Shown one piece after another: positions 33,336 to 41,479 of a DNA stretch of 64,000 bases. A program made the position numbers and the translations under genes. The notes below the pieces were generated by a model that worked only from the letters and a program-made list of their open reading frames with translations, was not told the origin of the DNA and did no database searches. The DNA is taken from assembly GCF_001273835.1 (NCBI RefSeq), contig NZ_JHEI01000146.1, positions 17,365-81,364 of the forward strand, written 5' to 3'. The stretch is from Leucobacter celer subsp. astrifaciens (GTDB taxonomy: Bacteria > Actinomycetota > Actinomycetes > Actinomycetales > Microbacteriaceae). How positions within the stretch are numbered: the first letter of the stretch is position 1; each line of letters starts with the position of its first letter.

Positions 33336-34432
33336 TGGGTCTCTCCGGCCTTCGGTTCGGGGCGCTCGGGTGCGCTGGGGTTCGCGGAAGCGACGGGCTT
33401 CGCGGCCGGTTTCGCGGCGGCGGGTTTCTTCGCAGCGGGTTTCTTGGCGGCAGGCGCCTTCGCGGCAGGAGCCTTGGTCGTGGGCTTCGTCGTCGTGGGC
33501 GCGTTCGTGGCGGGCTTCTTCGCCGCGGGTGCGGGCTTCTTCGCTGCGGGCCTCTTCGTCGCTGTCGCGGGCGCCTTCGCAGCCGCAGGCTTCTTCGGCG
33601 CAGGGGCGGGCTTCTTCGTCGCGGGGGCGGGCTTCTTCGCCGCCGCCGGCGCATCGGCGGTCGCAGGCTTCGCCGCGGGGGCCGCCGTCGCGACGGGCTC
33701 AGGCGCCGCGGGCTGCTTCGGCTCGTGGCGCACGAAGCCGCGGTGCAGCGCGACGATGCCGAGGGTCAGGTTGCGGTAGGCGACGCGCTCGAAGCCCGCC
33801 TCGCGCATCCAGGCTCCGAGCTCGTCCTGATCCGGCCAGGCCTCGATCGACTCGTTGAGGTAGCGGTAGGCCTCCGCCGCCTCGCGGTTGATCAGGCCTG
33901 CGATGCGGGGCAGCACGTGCCGTCCGTAGAACGCGTAGGGCCCGCGCACGAGCGGGGACGGCGGCGTGGAGAACTCCGCGATCACCACCCGGCCGCCGGG
34001 CTTCACCACCCGGCGCATCTCGGCGAGCGCCTTGCGGGGGTCGTTCACGTTGCGCAGCCCGTAGGAGATCGTTGCGGCGTCGAAGCTGTCGTCGTCGAAG
34101 GGCAGAGCCGTCGCGTCCGCCCACACGAACTCGATGAGCTCGTTGCCCGCGTGGCGCCTGCGCCCCTCCTCGAGCATCCCCTTCGAGAAATCCGCGGCGA
34201 CCACCTGAGCGCCGTGCGCGGCGAGCGCCGCCGAAGAGGTGCCGGTTCCGGCCGCCAGATCGAGGATCCGCATGCCCTTGCGCGGACCGATGGCCCGCGT
34301 GGTGGCGATGCGCCAGAGGCGATCGTTGCCCACGGTCAGCACGTCGTTGATGAGATCGTAACGAGGGGACACCTCGTCGAACATCGCGGAGACGTCGGCG
34401 GCGTGCTTGGTCGCGGTATCGGCTCGAGTCAC
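33332..34432 (-). CDS. menG: Demethylmenaquinone methyltransferase with histone-H1-like Lys/Ala/Pro tail
   Basis: Residues ~1-235 are a complete MenG/UbiE methyltransferase: FDEVSPRYDLINDVLT, the SAM motif ILDLAAGTGTSS (56-67), FVWADATALPFDDDSFDAAT and YGLRNVNDPRKALAEMRRV. It adds the last methyl group of menaquinone. Unusually, ~130 further residues follow (encoded 33335-33724), almost only Ala, Lys, Pro and Thr, with seven KKPA units and one KRPA, resembling the C-terminal tails of eukaryotic H1 or mycobacterial HupB. Ordinary MenG is ~230-260 residues. The tail would be disordered and strongly basic. The GTG start at 34432 has TAACAT 6 nt upstream, fitting leaderless transcription. The stop overlaps the polyprenyl synthase start. 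Confidence 0.93.
   Translation of the reverse strand: MTRADTATKHAADVSAMFDEVSPRYDLINDVLTVGNDRLWRIATTRAIGPRKGMRILDLAAGTGTSSAALAAHGAQVVAADFSKGMLEEGRRRHAGNELIEFVWADATALPFDDDSFDAATISYGLRNVNDPRKALAEMRRVVKPGGRVVIAEFSTPPSPLVRGPYAFYGRHVLPRIAGLINREAAEAYRYLNESIEAWPDQDELGAWMREAGFERVAYRNLTLGIVALHRGFVRHEPKQPAAPEPVATAAPAAKPATADAPAAAKKPAPATKKPAPAPKKPAAAKAPATATKRPAAKKPAPAAKKPATNAPTTTKPTTKAPAAKAPAAKKPAAKKPAAAKPAAKPVASANPSAPERPEPKAGETQ
33335..33724. repeat. Degenerate repeat encoding the KKPA-rich tail
   Basis: This stretch, still in frame in menG, consists of degenerate AAGAAGCCCGC(C/A)-type units (minus strand). The units differ by synonymous and small coding changes, so the repeat seems old and kept at protein level. 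Confidence 0.75.
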
Positions 34433-34499
34433 CCCTCCATGTTAGTCCGTCGGGCTGATCCGGAGCTGGCGGACGGTCGCCGCGACGCCGCGCGATCCC

Positions 34500-35813
34500 T
34501 CACGAGTCCCAGATCGGACCGAAAGCCGGGATGCCGCGGCGCTCGAACTCGCGGACGAGACGGGAGGTGACCGGCTGGTTCGCGACGCAGATGACCGCGT
34601 CGGCTCCGGAGGCGAGGTATGCCTCGTAGGCGAGCGCGACCACGTCGGGCTTGCCCCGCTCGTGCGTGTTCCAGATCACGGCCTCGGGTTGCGCCGCGGT
34701 CACCTCGTCGACGAGGCCGTCGCCGTAGGTGGCACGCGGGGTCTTGGTGACCCACACCAGCCTGGAGCCCTGCGTGTCGGTGAGCAGATGCCCGAGCGCC
34801 GGCCCGATGCCGCTCCCGGTGGTCACGTACAGCACCCTGCGGAAGAGCCGCTTCGCGTTGGCGACGCCGACCGTGGGGATGCCCCTGACCCACACGTGCG
34901 TCGGGGGTTCGTCGATGAATCGCGAGGTCCACTCGCCGGCGCGCGAGACGACCATGCGGTACCCCGACTCCCCCGGCGCTGCCGGCACGCAGGCGAAAGG
35001 GTGCCAGCCGAACAGGGGGTGCCTGCTGATCGCGCGCGTGGTCCCCACCGGAGGGGTGTAGCCGTAGTCCAGCCGCACGATCGCGGCGTGATCCGATGGC
35101 CGCTCCACCGTCACCGCCACGCGTCGCAGCAGCAGCCACGGCCACAGCGCCAGAGCGGTCGAGACCACGAGCATCCAGAAGATCGGCGAGGTCAGCAGCG
35201 CCTCGCCGAACCCGCGCAGCGGGGTCTGCAGCTGAGCGAGCACGAGGGCGTTGATCCACGCGAGCACCAGCACCGACCAGGTGCCGAAGCGGTGCGACGC
35301 CTCGAAGAGATCGTGGTGGCGGCTCCGGATCCTCGGAGCCGCCAACACGCAGGTGGTGAGGAGCACGAGGGTGATCAGCAGCGCCAGAAGGACCGACACG
35401 TCGTCGTATCCCGGTTCGCCGTCCGCCCAGGCCGGTGCGAGCAGCACGAAGTACACGATGTACCAGGCGGTTCCGGCCATCGCACCGCCGACGTGCAGGC
35501 CGCCCACGTGGTAGTACTGCGCCAGCCGCCAGCGCAGCCGCAGCGGCCAGCTGGTGGGCGCCCGGGTCGCCAGCCAGGAGATGAGATTCACGGCCCAGTG
35601 CTGGCGCGGCAGTATCGCGAAGAGCAGGTTGAGCTGCGAGATCGCCGCGATGATCTGCAGGCTGTGCGCGTGCGGCTGCCACCATCCGGCTGCGGCGCCC
35701 CACACGAAGATCGCGCTGTTGACGACGAGCACCGCGACGAGCAGCGTCGCGTACAGCATGACTCGCGCACGACCCCGCGGTTGCGCATCGATGGCGTTCG
35801 GCTGATCGTTCAC
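34500..35813 (-). CDS. Ferric-reductase-like membrane flavoprotein (TmpA-like)
   Basis: A 437-residue protein with six predicted membrane helices in its first ~250 residues; histidines in YYHVGGLHVGG and FEASHRFGTW could bind haem. The cytoplasmic half looks like a ferredoxin-reductase module: SRHPLFGWHPFACVPA (flavin segment), RMVVSRAGEWTSRFID, VLYVTTGSGIGPALGHL (nucleotide loop), and a C-terminal NTHERGKPDVVALA/ICVANQPVT segment. The layout and several phrases recall fungal TmpA and the membrane part of fungal NRPS-like proteins, from memory and untested. Location between menG and menF suggests electron transfer to or from quinone. GTG 35813 is preceded by GGGAGG; codons further upstream run antisense to menF. 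Confidence 0.62.
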   Translation of the reverse strand: MNDQPNAIDAQPRGRARVMLYATLLVAVLVVNSAIFVWGAAAGWWQPHAHSLQIIAAISQLNLLFAILPRQHWAVNLISWLATRAPTSWPLRLRWRLAQYYHVGGLHVGGAMAGTAWYIVYFVLLAPAWADGEPGYDDVSVLLALLITLVLLTTCVLAAPRIRSRHHDLFEASHRFGTWSVLVLAWINALVLAQLQTPLRGFGEALLTSPIFWMLVVSTALALWPWLLLRRVAVTVERPSDHAAIVRLDYGYTPPVGTTRAISRHPLFGWHPFACVPAAPGESGYRMVVSRAGEWTSRFIDEPPTHVWVRGIPTVGVANAKRLFRRVLYVTTGSGIGPALGHLLTDTQGSRLVWVTKTPRATYGDGLVDEVTAAQPEAVIWNTHERGKPDVVALAYEAYLASGADAVICVANQPVTSRLVREFERRGIPAFGPIWDS

Positions 35814-35835
35814 GCTACCTCCCTGATCCTCATCC

Positions 35836-35864
35836 AAAATATGAGAATGAATGCAATAGTGCAA
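35836..35864 (-). promoter_or_regulatory. Promoter candidate for the membrane flavoprotein gene
   Basis: On the minus strand TTGCAC (35864-35859), a 17-bp spacer and TATTTT (35841-35836) form a good promoter in an AT-rich island. TTGCA is directly repeated across the -35 (TTGCACTATTGCA), a possible regulator site. Confidence 0.5.
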
Positions 35865-35922
35865 CAAGTATATGCATCGGCCGCTGAGGTGTTCCCCCGG
35901 CGAGGACGGTAGATTGGTACGA

Positions 35923-37254
35923 GTGACCACTGATCGCGGAGTGCCCCGGCTGCGCGCGACCACGAGAGCGCTCACCGCAACGCCCGATCTCGTGTCGCTC
36001 GCCGACCCGCAGCACCCCCTGCTGTGGCTCCGCGACGACCGCGGCTGCGTGGGCATCGGCGAGACGCTGCGTCTGAGCTTCAGCGGACCGACCCGGTTCC
36101 AGGATGCCGCGGAGCACTGGCGGCGGATCGCGGCGGCGGCCGAGATCGACGACCCGGTTCGGCTGCCCGGCACCGGTCTCGTCGCGCTCGGCACCTTCGC
36201 CTTCGCGGATCGCAGCGCCTCCGAGAGCGCGCTCATCGTGCCCCGCCTCCTCGTCGCGCGGCACCGCACGACCTGGTGGATCACCGAGATCTCCCTCGCC
36301 GACGACACCGCGGCGAGCGCGCCGACCCTCCCCGAGGCCGGCTCCCCGGGGACCTGGGGCGGCACCGCCTTCACCGAGCTGCCCGTCGCGAGCGACGACG
36401 AGAGTCCGTCGGCTCCGCATTCGGGCACCGCCGCGAGCGACGGAACCGTCGACGCGTACCTGAACGGGGTGCGCGAGGCCGGGCGCCGCATCTCGCAGGG
36501 CGAGGCCGAGAAGATCGTGCTCGCGCGCCAGATCACAGGCACGGTTCCCGCCGATGCCGACCTGCGGGTCCCCCTGCGGCGGCTCGCCGAGCGCTACCTC
36601 GATTGCTGGACCTTCGCGGTCGACGGGCTCGTCGGCGCGAGCCCCGAGACGCTCATCCGCTCCACCGGCGGCGCCGTCTCCGCGCGCGTGCTCGCCGGCA
36701 CGCGCGGGCGCCACCCCGAGGACGCCAAGCGCGACGCGCGCGCCAGGGACGAACTGCTCACGAGCGCCAAGGAGCAGCACGAGCACGCCTTCGCGGTGCA
36801 GAGCGTGGTGACCGCGCTCTCCCCGTACGTGAGCGAGCTGCGCACCAGCGAGGAGCCGTTCACGCTCCAGCTGCCCAACGTGTGGCACCTGGCCACCGAC
36901 CTGGGGGCGAGCCTCGGCGATCGCAGCTCGGCGCTGGAGCTCGTGGGCGCGCTGCACCCCACCGCAGCGGTCGCGGGGACCCCGACCTCGGCCGCGGTCG
37001 CCGCGATCGACGAGCTCGAGCCGTTCGACCGCGGGCGCTACTCGGGCGCCGTGGGCTGGATCGATGCCGCCGGCGACGGCGAGTGGGTCATCGCGCTGCG
37101 CTGCGCCCAGGTCGGCCCGGCGGATCCCGCGACCCGGGAACGCCCCGTGGTGGCGAGCGCCGGCGGCGGGATCGTGGCTGGATCGGATCCTGCGCACGAG
37201 CTCGGCGAGACCGTTTCCAAGCTGCGCCCCATCACCGAGGCCTTCGCGCCGTAG
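35923..37254 (+). CDS. menF: Isochorismate synthase
   Basis: A 443-residue chorismate-utilising enzyme. The C-terminal domain carries the family motifs: SQGEAEKIVLARQ (catalytic lysine region), FAVDGLVGASPETLI, LAGTRGRHPEDAKRD, NVWHLATDLGA, LHPTAAVAGTP, RGRYSGAVGWID and SAGGGIVAGSDP. It converts chorismate to isochorismate, the first committed step of menaquinone synthesis; MenD, encoded 3 kb away, uses the product. The Lys/Gly pattern fits isochorismate rather than anthranilate or salicylate synthases, though siderophore-type EntC proteins are close relatives. GTG 35923 was chosen because TAGATT lies 7 nt before it, fitting leaderless transcription. Confidence 0.9.
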   Translation: MTTDRGVPRLRATTRALTATPDLVSLADPQHPLLWLRDDRGCVGIGETLRLSFSGPTRFQDAAEHWRRIAAAAEIDDPVRLPGTGLVALGTFAFADRSASESALIVPRLLVARHRTTWWITEISLADDTAASAPTLPEAGSPGTWGGTAFTELPVASDDESPSAPHSGTAASDGTVDAYLNGVREAGRRISQGEAEKIVLARQITGTVPADADLRVPLRRLAERYLDCWTFAVDGLVGASPETLIRSTGGAVSARVLAGTRGRHPEDAKRDARARDELLTSAKEQHEHAFAVQSVVTALSPYVSELRTSEEPFTLQLPNVWHLATDLGASLGDRSSALELVGALHPTAAVAGTPTSAAVAAIDELEPFDRGRYSGAVGWIDAAGDGEWVIALRCAQVGPADPATRERPVVASAGGGIVAGSDPAHELGETVSKLRPITEAFAP

Positions 37255-37261
37255 GCGCCTC

Positions 37262-37409
37262 CGGGGTTTCGACTCGTCGCTGCGCTCCTCGCTCGACCGG
37301 CGGGATACCGCAGCCGCCGGTCGAGCGAGCACGGATCGTTCGAGAGCAAACGCGTCAGCGTTTGTGCGCGATCCGTGGTGGCACTGCTGCGCCAGCCGAG
37401 TCGAAACCC
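37262..37409. repeat. Intergenic palindromic repeat, family A copy 4, with nested hairpin
   Basis: Family A arms at 37265-37302 and 37314-37330 and a closing AGTCGAAACC at 37399-37408. Inside lies a separate hairpin, CACGGATCG (37330-37338)...CGATCCGTG, with an inner GCAAACGC/GCGTTTGT stem. The element separates convergent menF and ppk2 genes. Confidence 0.8.
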
Positions 37410-37420
37410 GGCGAGCCGGA

Positions 37421-38293
37421 TCACTCCGGCCAACGCATCTCGAGCGTGCCCTCGACGCGGGCCCGCTCCGCGGCGACATCGAAGTCGGGCTCCGGCCACC
37501 GCGGGTTCATGCGCTGCAGCTCGGAGATGACGATCCGCTGCACCGCCGCCCGCGCGTACCACTTGGCGTTCGCGGGCACCACGAACCAGGGCGCGTGATC
37601 GGCGGCCGTGCGCTCGATGGCGATCTGGAAGGCCTCCATGTAGGCCGCCCAGTGCTGCCGCTCGTCGACGTCGCCCGTGTTGTACTTCCAGTGCTTCTCG
37701 GGGTCGTCGAGCCGGGCGAGCAGGCGCTCCGCCTGCTCCTCGGGTGAGATGTGCAGCATGATCTTCACCACACGCACCCCGTCGTCGGAGATGCGGCGTT
37801 CGAAGTCGGCGATCGCCCCGTAGCGGCGTTCGATCTCCTCGGGCGGGGCGAAACCGCGCACGCGCTGGATCAGCACGTCCTCGTAGTGCGAGCGGTCGAA
37901 CAGCCCGATGACACCCGGGCCCGGCACGCGCGGCTCGACGCGCCAGAGGAAGTCGTGCGCGCGCTCCTCCTCCGTGGGGGATTTGAAGGCCGTGAGCGCG
38001 AGGCCGTAGGGCTCCAGCAACGAGAACACGTGGTTGACGATCCCGCCCTTGCCCGCGGCATCCATGGCCTGCAGCACGACGAGCAGCCGCTCCTTCGCGC
38101 CGAGCCTGCTCTGCGCGAAGAGCTTCTCCTGCAGTCCGCGCAGCTGCTGCGCGGACTGCGCCAGCTCCGCCACGCCCGCGCGCTTCCCGCCGTCGATGCC
38201 GGGCGTCGCGGCCGGATCCACATCCCGCAACCGGAAACCCGGTCCGACGCGCAGCAGCTCCGCCACATCCCCGGTCCAGAACTCTCGCGCCAT
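37421..38293 (-). CDS. PPK2-family polyphosphate:nucleotide phosphotransferase
   Basis: A 290-residue kinase with Walker A AMDAAGKGG (residues 76-84), the Walker B/lid segment GLFDRSHYEDV (130-140), and the VVKIMLHISPEEQ and DDPEKHWKYN motifs of PPK2 enzymes. It transfers phosphate between polyphosphate and nucleotides in the cytoplasm; class (ADP, AMP or GDP acceptor) is not certain, but the length and motif spelling fit the short TIGR03709-type group. ATG 38293 follows GGAGGAGG; in-frame codons upstream run through repeats and menD antisense. Family A repeats bracket the gene on both sides. Confidence 0.9.
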   Translation of the reverse strand: MAREFWTGDVAELLRVGPGFRLRDVDPAATPGIDGGKRAGVAELAQSAQQLRGLQEKLFAQSRLGAKERLLVVLQAMDAAGKGGIVNHVFSLLEPYGLALTAFKSPTEEERAHDFLWRVEPRVPGPGVIGLFDRSHYEDVLIQRVRGFAPPEEIERRYGAIADFERRISDDGVRVVKIMLHISPEEQAERLLARLDDPEKHWKYNTGDVDERQHWAAYMEAFQIAIERTAADHAPWFVVPANAKWYARAAVQRIVISELQRMNPRWPEPDFDVAAERARVEGTLEMRWPE

Positions 38294-38340
38294 GCCGCCT
38301 CCTCCGCTCGGATGACTCCCACTGTAGAGCCACCGATGCC

Positions 38341-38476
38341 GGGTTTCGACTCCGGCCTCCGGCCTCCGTTCAACCGGCGGGCCGGTCATCCTCTGGTTGA
38401 GCGGAGCGCGCAGCGCGGAGTCGAAACCGGGATCCCACGGGGTTTCGACTCGCGTCCGGTTCGCTCGACCAACGGG
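38341..38476. repeat. Intergenic palindromic repeat, family A copy 5 (compound)
   Basis: Three family A arms in a row: forward at 38342-38380, inverted at 38394-38428, and forward at 38440-38476, so alternative hairpins are possible. It lies between menD and ppk2, both on the minus strand. Confidence 0.82.
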
Positions 38477-38481
38477 CCGGG

Positions 38482-40308
38482 TCAGCGGCTCAGCGGAACC
38501 TCGACGAGCGTCGGACCGCCGACCGGCTCGGTGAGCAGGCTCTCGAGCTCGCCGCGGGTCTCGACACGTCGGTACGCCCAGCCGTAGGCCTCGGCGAGCG
38601 CCTCGAGGCGCGCCCGCTGCGGCGTGTACATCACGCGGTCGTAGGCCGCCTGCTCGGCCGATCCCGCCACCTCGAGCCCGTCGAAGATGGTGCCGCCGCC
38701 GTCGTTGCCGACGAAGAGCTGGATGCGGGGGCGGTCCTCGCCCTCGGGCAGCAGCAGGGATCCGGCGTCGTGCAGCAGCGCCAGGTCGCCCATGAGCACG
38801 CGCGTCGAGCCCGCGGCCCTGGCCGGATCGTCGCTCGCCTGGCTCGTCACCGCCACCCCGAGCGCGGTCGCCACCGTGCCGTCGATACCCGCGAGTCCGC
38901 GGTTCGCTCGGACCTCCAGCTTGCGGGCCGGCGCGAGTCCGTCGAGCACCCGCACCAGCCGGGAGGCCGCGAGCACCAGGCGGTCGTGCGGCCAGGTCGC
39001 GCGCCAGACGCTCTCCACCAGCAGCTCGCGCGAGACCGGCTCGCGCATCACGGCGACCTCGGCCCGCGCATAGGCGCTGCGCTCCTTGTACCCGGTCGCG
39101 AGAGCGGCGTCGAGGTCTGGCTCGTGCACGGTGCTGCGCTCCCGCAGCAGTTCGCGATCCGCGAGCACCCACGTCCCCAGCCAGCGGCGCAGCGCACGCG
39201 GGTCGTGATCCTCGGCCACCCGCGCCGCACGCACCACACGCGCGTTGCGGCCCGGGTCGAAGTGCTCGGCGTCGCCGTACGGATCGACCACGACCACGTC
39301 GACGTCCTCGCGCCGCAGCAGCGCCGGGACCTGTCGTGTGAGTGTGGGGTGCCCGAATACGATGGCCTGCTCGGCAAGACCGCCGATGACCGGATCGTCG
39401 ATCAGCGTGGCGTACGCCGCGATCGTCTCGCGCCCGTAGCGCGAGCCGCTGACCGCCTCGGCGAGCAGCGGCAGACCCGCGGCGTGCGCGAAGGCCTCCG
39501 CCTCCGGCCCGGCGCCCTCGCCGGCCACCACCACGGCGAGCGCATCGCCGCGGTGCGTGTAGGTCTCCTCGTCCGCGAATCCGAGGTGCGTGAGATACCC
39601 CCTGGCGCCCGCGTGCACTCGCGGATCGCCGAGACCCCCGGTCTCCGACTCGCGCAGCTGCCCGGCCTCGACCGCCGCAGCCTCGAAGCCGCGCGCGATC
39701 ATCTCGTCGAAGCCCGCGGTGCCTGAGAGCGGCTCGCGGAACGCGAGATTGAGGTGCACGGGACCCGGAGCGGCCTCGCCGAGGAAGCCGGTGGCGGCGG
39801 AGAGCGCCTCGTCGGCGAGCGCGCTCGGTTCCCGATCCCGGCCCCTGAGAAGATCCCCGTCCTGCCCGAACTCGGGCGCGGCGACATCGCGCGCGAGGCG
39901 GGTGATCCCGGCGAAGATCCCCGTCTGCCGGGTCGTCTGGTTGCTGCGGATCCCCCGCAGCTCGGCCGGCCGGTCCGCGGTCAGCAGCAGCAGCGGCACC
40001 CGCCCCTCGTGCGCCTCGAGCACCGCCGGCATCAGGTTGGCGACGGCCGTACCGCTCGTCACGATGACGGGCGCGGGGACGCCCGTTTCACGTGCAACCC
40101 CGAGCGCGAAGAACGCCGCCGAGCGCTCATCGAGCCGCACATGCAGCCGGATCGCCCCCGCGCGCTCCGCCGAGGCCGCGGCCAGCGCGAGCGCCTGCGA
40201 GCGCGAGCCCGGGCACAGCACCACGTCCTCCACGCCGCGGCGGATGAGCTCGGCCAGCAGTTCGACCGCGAACATCGAAGACGGCGCGGGGTGCGGCGTC
40301 GCGCTCAC
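38482..40308 (-). CDS. menD: SEPHCHC synthase (2-succinyl-5-enolpyruvyl-6-hydroxy-3-cyclohexene-1-carboxylate synthase)
   Basis: A 608-residue thiamine diphosphate enzyme, slightly longer than the usual ~550. The N-terminal domain has LCPGSRSQALALAAA, HVRLDERSAAFFALG, TSGTAVANLMPAVLEA and LLLTADRPAELRGIRSNQTT, all diagnostic for MenD. The C-terminal part contains the ThDP/metal-binding GDLALLHDAGSLLL and the NDGGGTIFDGLE segment. It joins isochorismate and 2-oxoglutarate in menaquinone synthesis. GTG 40308 overlaps the stop of the PLDc_N gene (GTGA). It is one of three menaquinone steps encoded in the block (menF, menD, menG). Confidence 0.95.
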   Translation of the reverse strand: MSATPHPAPSSMFAVELLAELIRRGVEDVVLCPGSRSQALALAAASAERAGAIRLHVRLDERSAAFFALGVARETGVPAPVIVTSGTAVANLMPAVLEAHEGRVPLLLLTADRPAELRGIRSNQTTRQTGIFAGITRLARDVAAPEFGQDGDLLRGRDREPSALADEALSAATGFLGEAAPGPVHLNLAFREPLSGTAGFDEMIARGFEAAAVEAGQLRESETGGLGDPRVHAGARGYLTHLGFADEETYTHRGDALAVVVAGEGAGPEAEAFAHAAGLPLLAEAVSGSRYGRETIAAYATLIDDPVIGGLAEQAIVFGHPTLTRQVPALLRREDVDVVVVDPYGDAEHFDPGRNARVVRAARVAEDHDPRALRRWLGTWVLADRELLRERSTVHEPDLDAALATGYKERSAYARAEVAVMREPVSRELLVESVWRATWPHDRLVLAASRLVRVLDGLAPARKLEVRANRGLAGIDGTVATALGVAVTSQASDDPARAAGSTRVLMGDLALLHDAGSLLLPEGEDRPRIQLFVGNDGGGTIFDGLEVAGSAEQAAYDRVMYTPQRARLEALAEAYGWAYRRVETRGELESLLTEPVGGPTLVEVPLSR

Positions 40309-40829
40309 TTCTGCGCCGCGTCGCCGTCTGGACGCGCGTCGCTGCCGTTGGCGGACTCGTCGCCGGACTCGTCGGCGTCGCCGGACGGCTCCGCCGCGTC
40401 GCCCGGATCCCGGGGCGGCTCCTGCGCATCGAATCCGAGCGGGCTCGCCGGCTCCTCACGCGGCGCCTCCGGAGCTTCTCCGGGAGCGGGGCTCTGCTGC
40501 CCCTCGCCCGGAAACGTCTCGTTGTCGAGCTCGCGCAGCCGCTCCTCGAGATCGCGCATGTGCGCGTCGAGATCCTCGTTCGAGAGGTGCGTCCCGGTGA
40601 AGCGCGGGTCGTCGTCCGGCGCACGGCGCGGTGCGGCCGACGACTTCGCTCCCTTGCCGATGAAGAACCACAGCACGCCGCCGATGACCGGCAGCAGCAC
40701 GACGATCACGACCCACATGGGCTTGCTCACGCCGCGCGCACGCGATGCATCGGTCATCGCCGCGTCGACCAGAGCGTACAGCGTGAAGGCCACTGCGACG
40801 ACGATCCCGATAATCACGAATCGCACCAT
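40305..40829 (-). CDS. PLDc_N domain membrane protein
   Basis: A 174-residue protein with two N-terminal membrane segments (residues ~4-24 and ~37-58) and the PLDc_N signature between and after them (GVSKPMWVVIVVLLPVIGGV, WFFIGKG). The remaining ~110 residues are acidic and disordered (Glu/Asp/Pro/Ala-rich). There is no phospholipase catalytic domain. Similar proteins lie next to menD in many actinobacteria; function is unknown. It is translationally coupled to menD by a GTGA overlap. Confidence 0.85.
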   Translation of the reverse strand: MVRFVIIGIVVAVAFTLYALVDAAMTDASRARGVSKPMWVVIVVLLPVIGGVLWFFIGKGAKSSAAPRRAPDDDPRFTGTHLSNEDLDAHMRDLEERLRELDNETFPGEGQQSPAPGEAPEAPREEPASPLGFDAQEPPRDPGDAAEPSGDADESGDESANGSDARPDGDAAQK

Positions 40830-40950
40830 AGGTCCATGCTACCGGCCCTGTCTGGTCGCCTCCTGGCTGCCTCCCTCCGCCGCCGGTCGCACGGGGCCGG
40901 GGACGCGGCCGGACGGTTTCGCCTCAGGTGCCGCGGGTAGACTCGGCCCC

Positions 40951-41397
40951 GTGAAGAACCCCCGCTCCGCCTGGATCACCTACACCGTGCTGCGCCTGCT
41001 CTTCTTCGCGGTGCCGTTCGCGCTCGTCTACATGCTCGGGCTCTCGCTGCGGTTCTCGCTCATGCTCTCCGCCGTGGTCGCCACGGTCTTCGCCGCTCTG
41101 ATCAGCGTCTCCCTCTCGCTGCTGCTGCTCTCGAAGCCGCGCGAGGTGGCGTCCGAGAGCATCTATGAGTGGCGCCACCGCGACCGCACCGCCGATGACA
41201 TCGCGGAGGACGAGGCCATCGCCGCCGCGGAGGGCGTCGGTCGAGCCGGCGACACCGAGCCGGTGGACCGGAGCGAGCCGCTCGAAGAGGTCGAGCCGAG
41301 CGAGCCGGTCGAGTCGGTCGAACACCCGGAGCAGGCGGCCTCGAACGCCGACGAGGCCCAGCCCCGGGAGCGCGAGAAGGATCCCACGCAGCACTGA
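40951..41397 (+). CDS. DUF4229 domain membrane protein
   Basis: A 148-residue protein: two adjacent membrane helices (residues ~8-58) with the DUF4229 pattern (YTVLRLLFFAVPFALVYMLG, then SLLLLSKPREVASE), followed by an acidic, Glu/Pro-rich C-terminus with EPxEPVE-type repeats. Function is unknown. The GTG at 40951 has TAGACT 7 nt upstream, fitting leaderless transcription. It is divergent from the PLDc_N-menD pair and is followed by a perfect 10-bp hairpin. Confidence 0.85.
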   Translation: MKNPRSAWITYTVLRLLFFAVPFALVYMLGLSLRFSLMLSAVVATVFAALISVSLSLLLLSKPREVASESIYEWRHRDRTADDIAEDEAIAAAEGVGRAGDTEPVDRSEPLEEVEPSEPVESVEHPEQAASNADEAQPREREKDPTQH

Positions 41398-41410
41398 TCA
41401 GGACCGAGAC

Positions 41411-41434
41411 GCACTGGCTGTTTTCAGCCAGTGC
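41411..41434. terminator. Perfect 10-bp hairpin with TTTT loop
   Basis: GCACTGGCTG (41411-41420), TTTT, CAGCCAGTGC (41425-41434), 13 bp after the DUF4229 stop and 45 bp before the XRE regulator start. It may terminate DUF4229 transcription or, being a symmetric 24-bp site, be an operator for the XRE protein. Confidence 0.75.
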
Positions 41435-41479
41435 GTTTGCTTGCTGGTACTCCACCTCCGAGGCGAGCACGCTAGTTCG

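Noticed and set aside
40305..40829. Phospholipase D
   Set aside because: Only the two-helix PLDc_N segment is present; there is no HKD motif.
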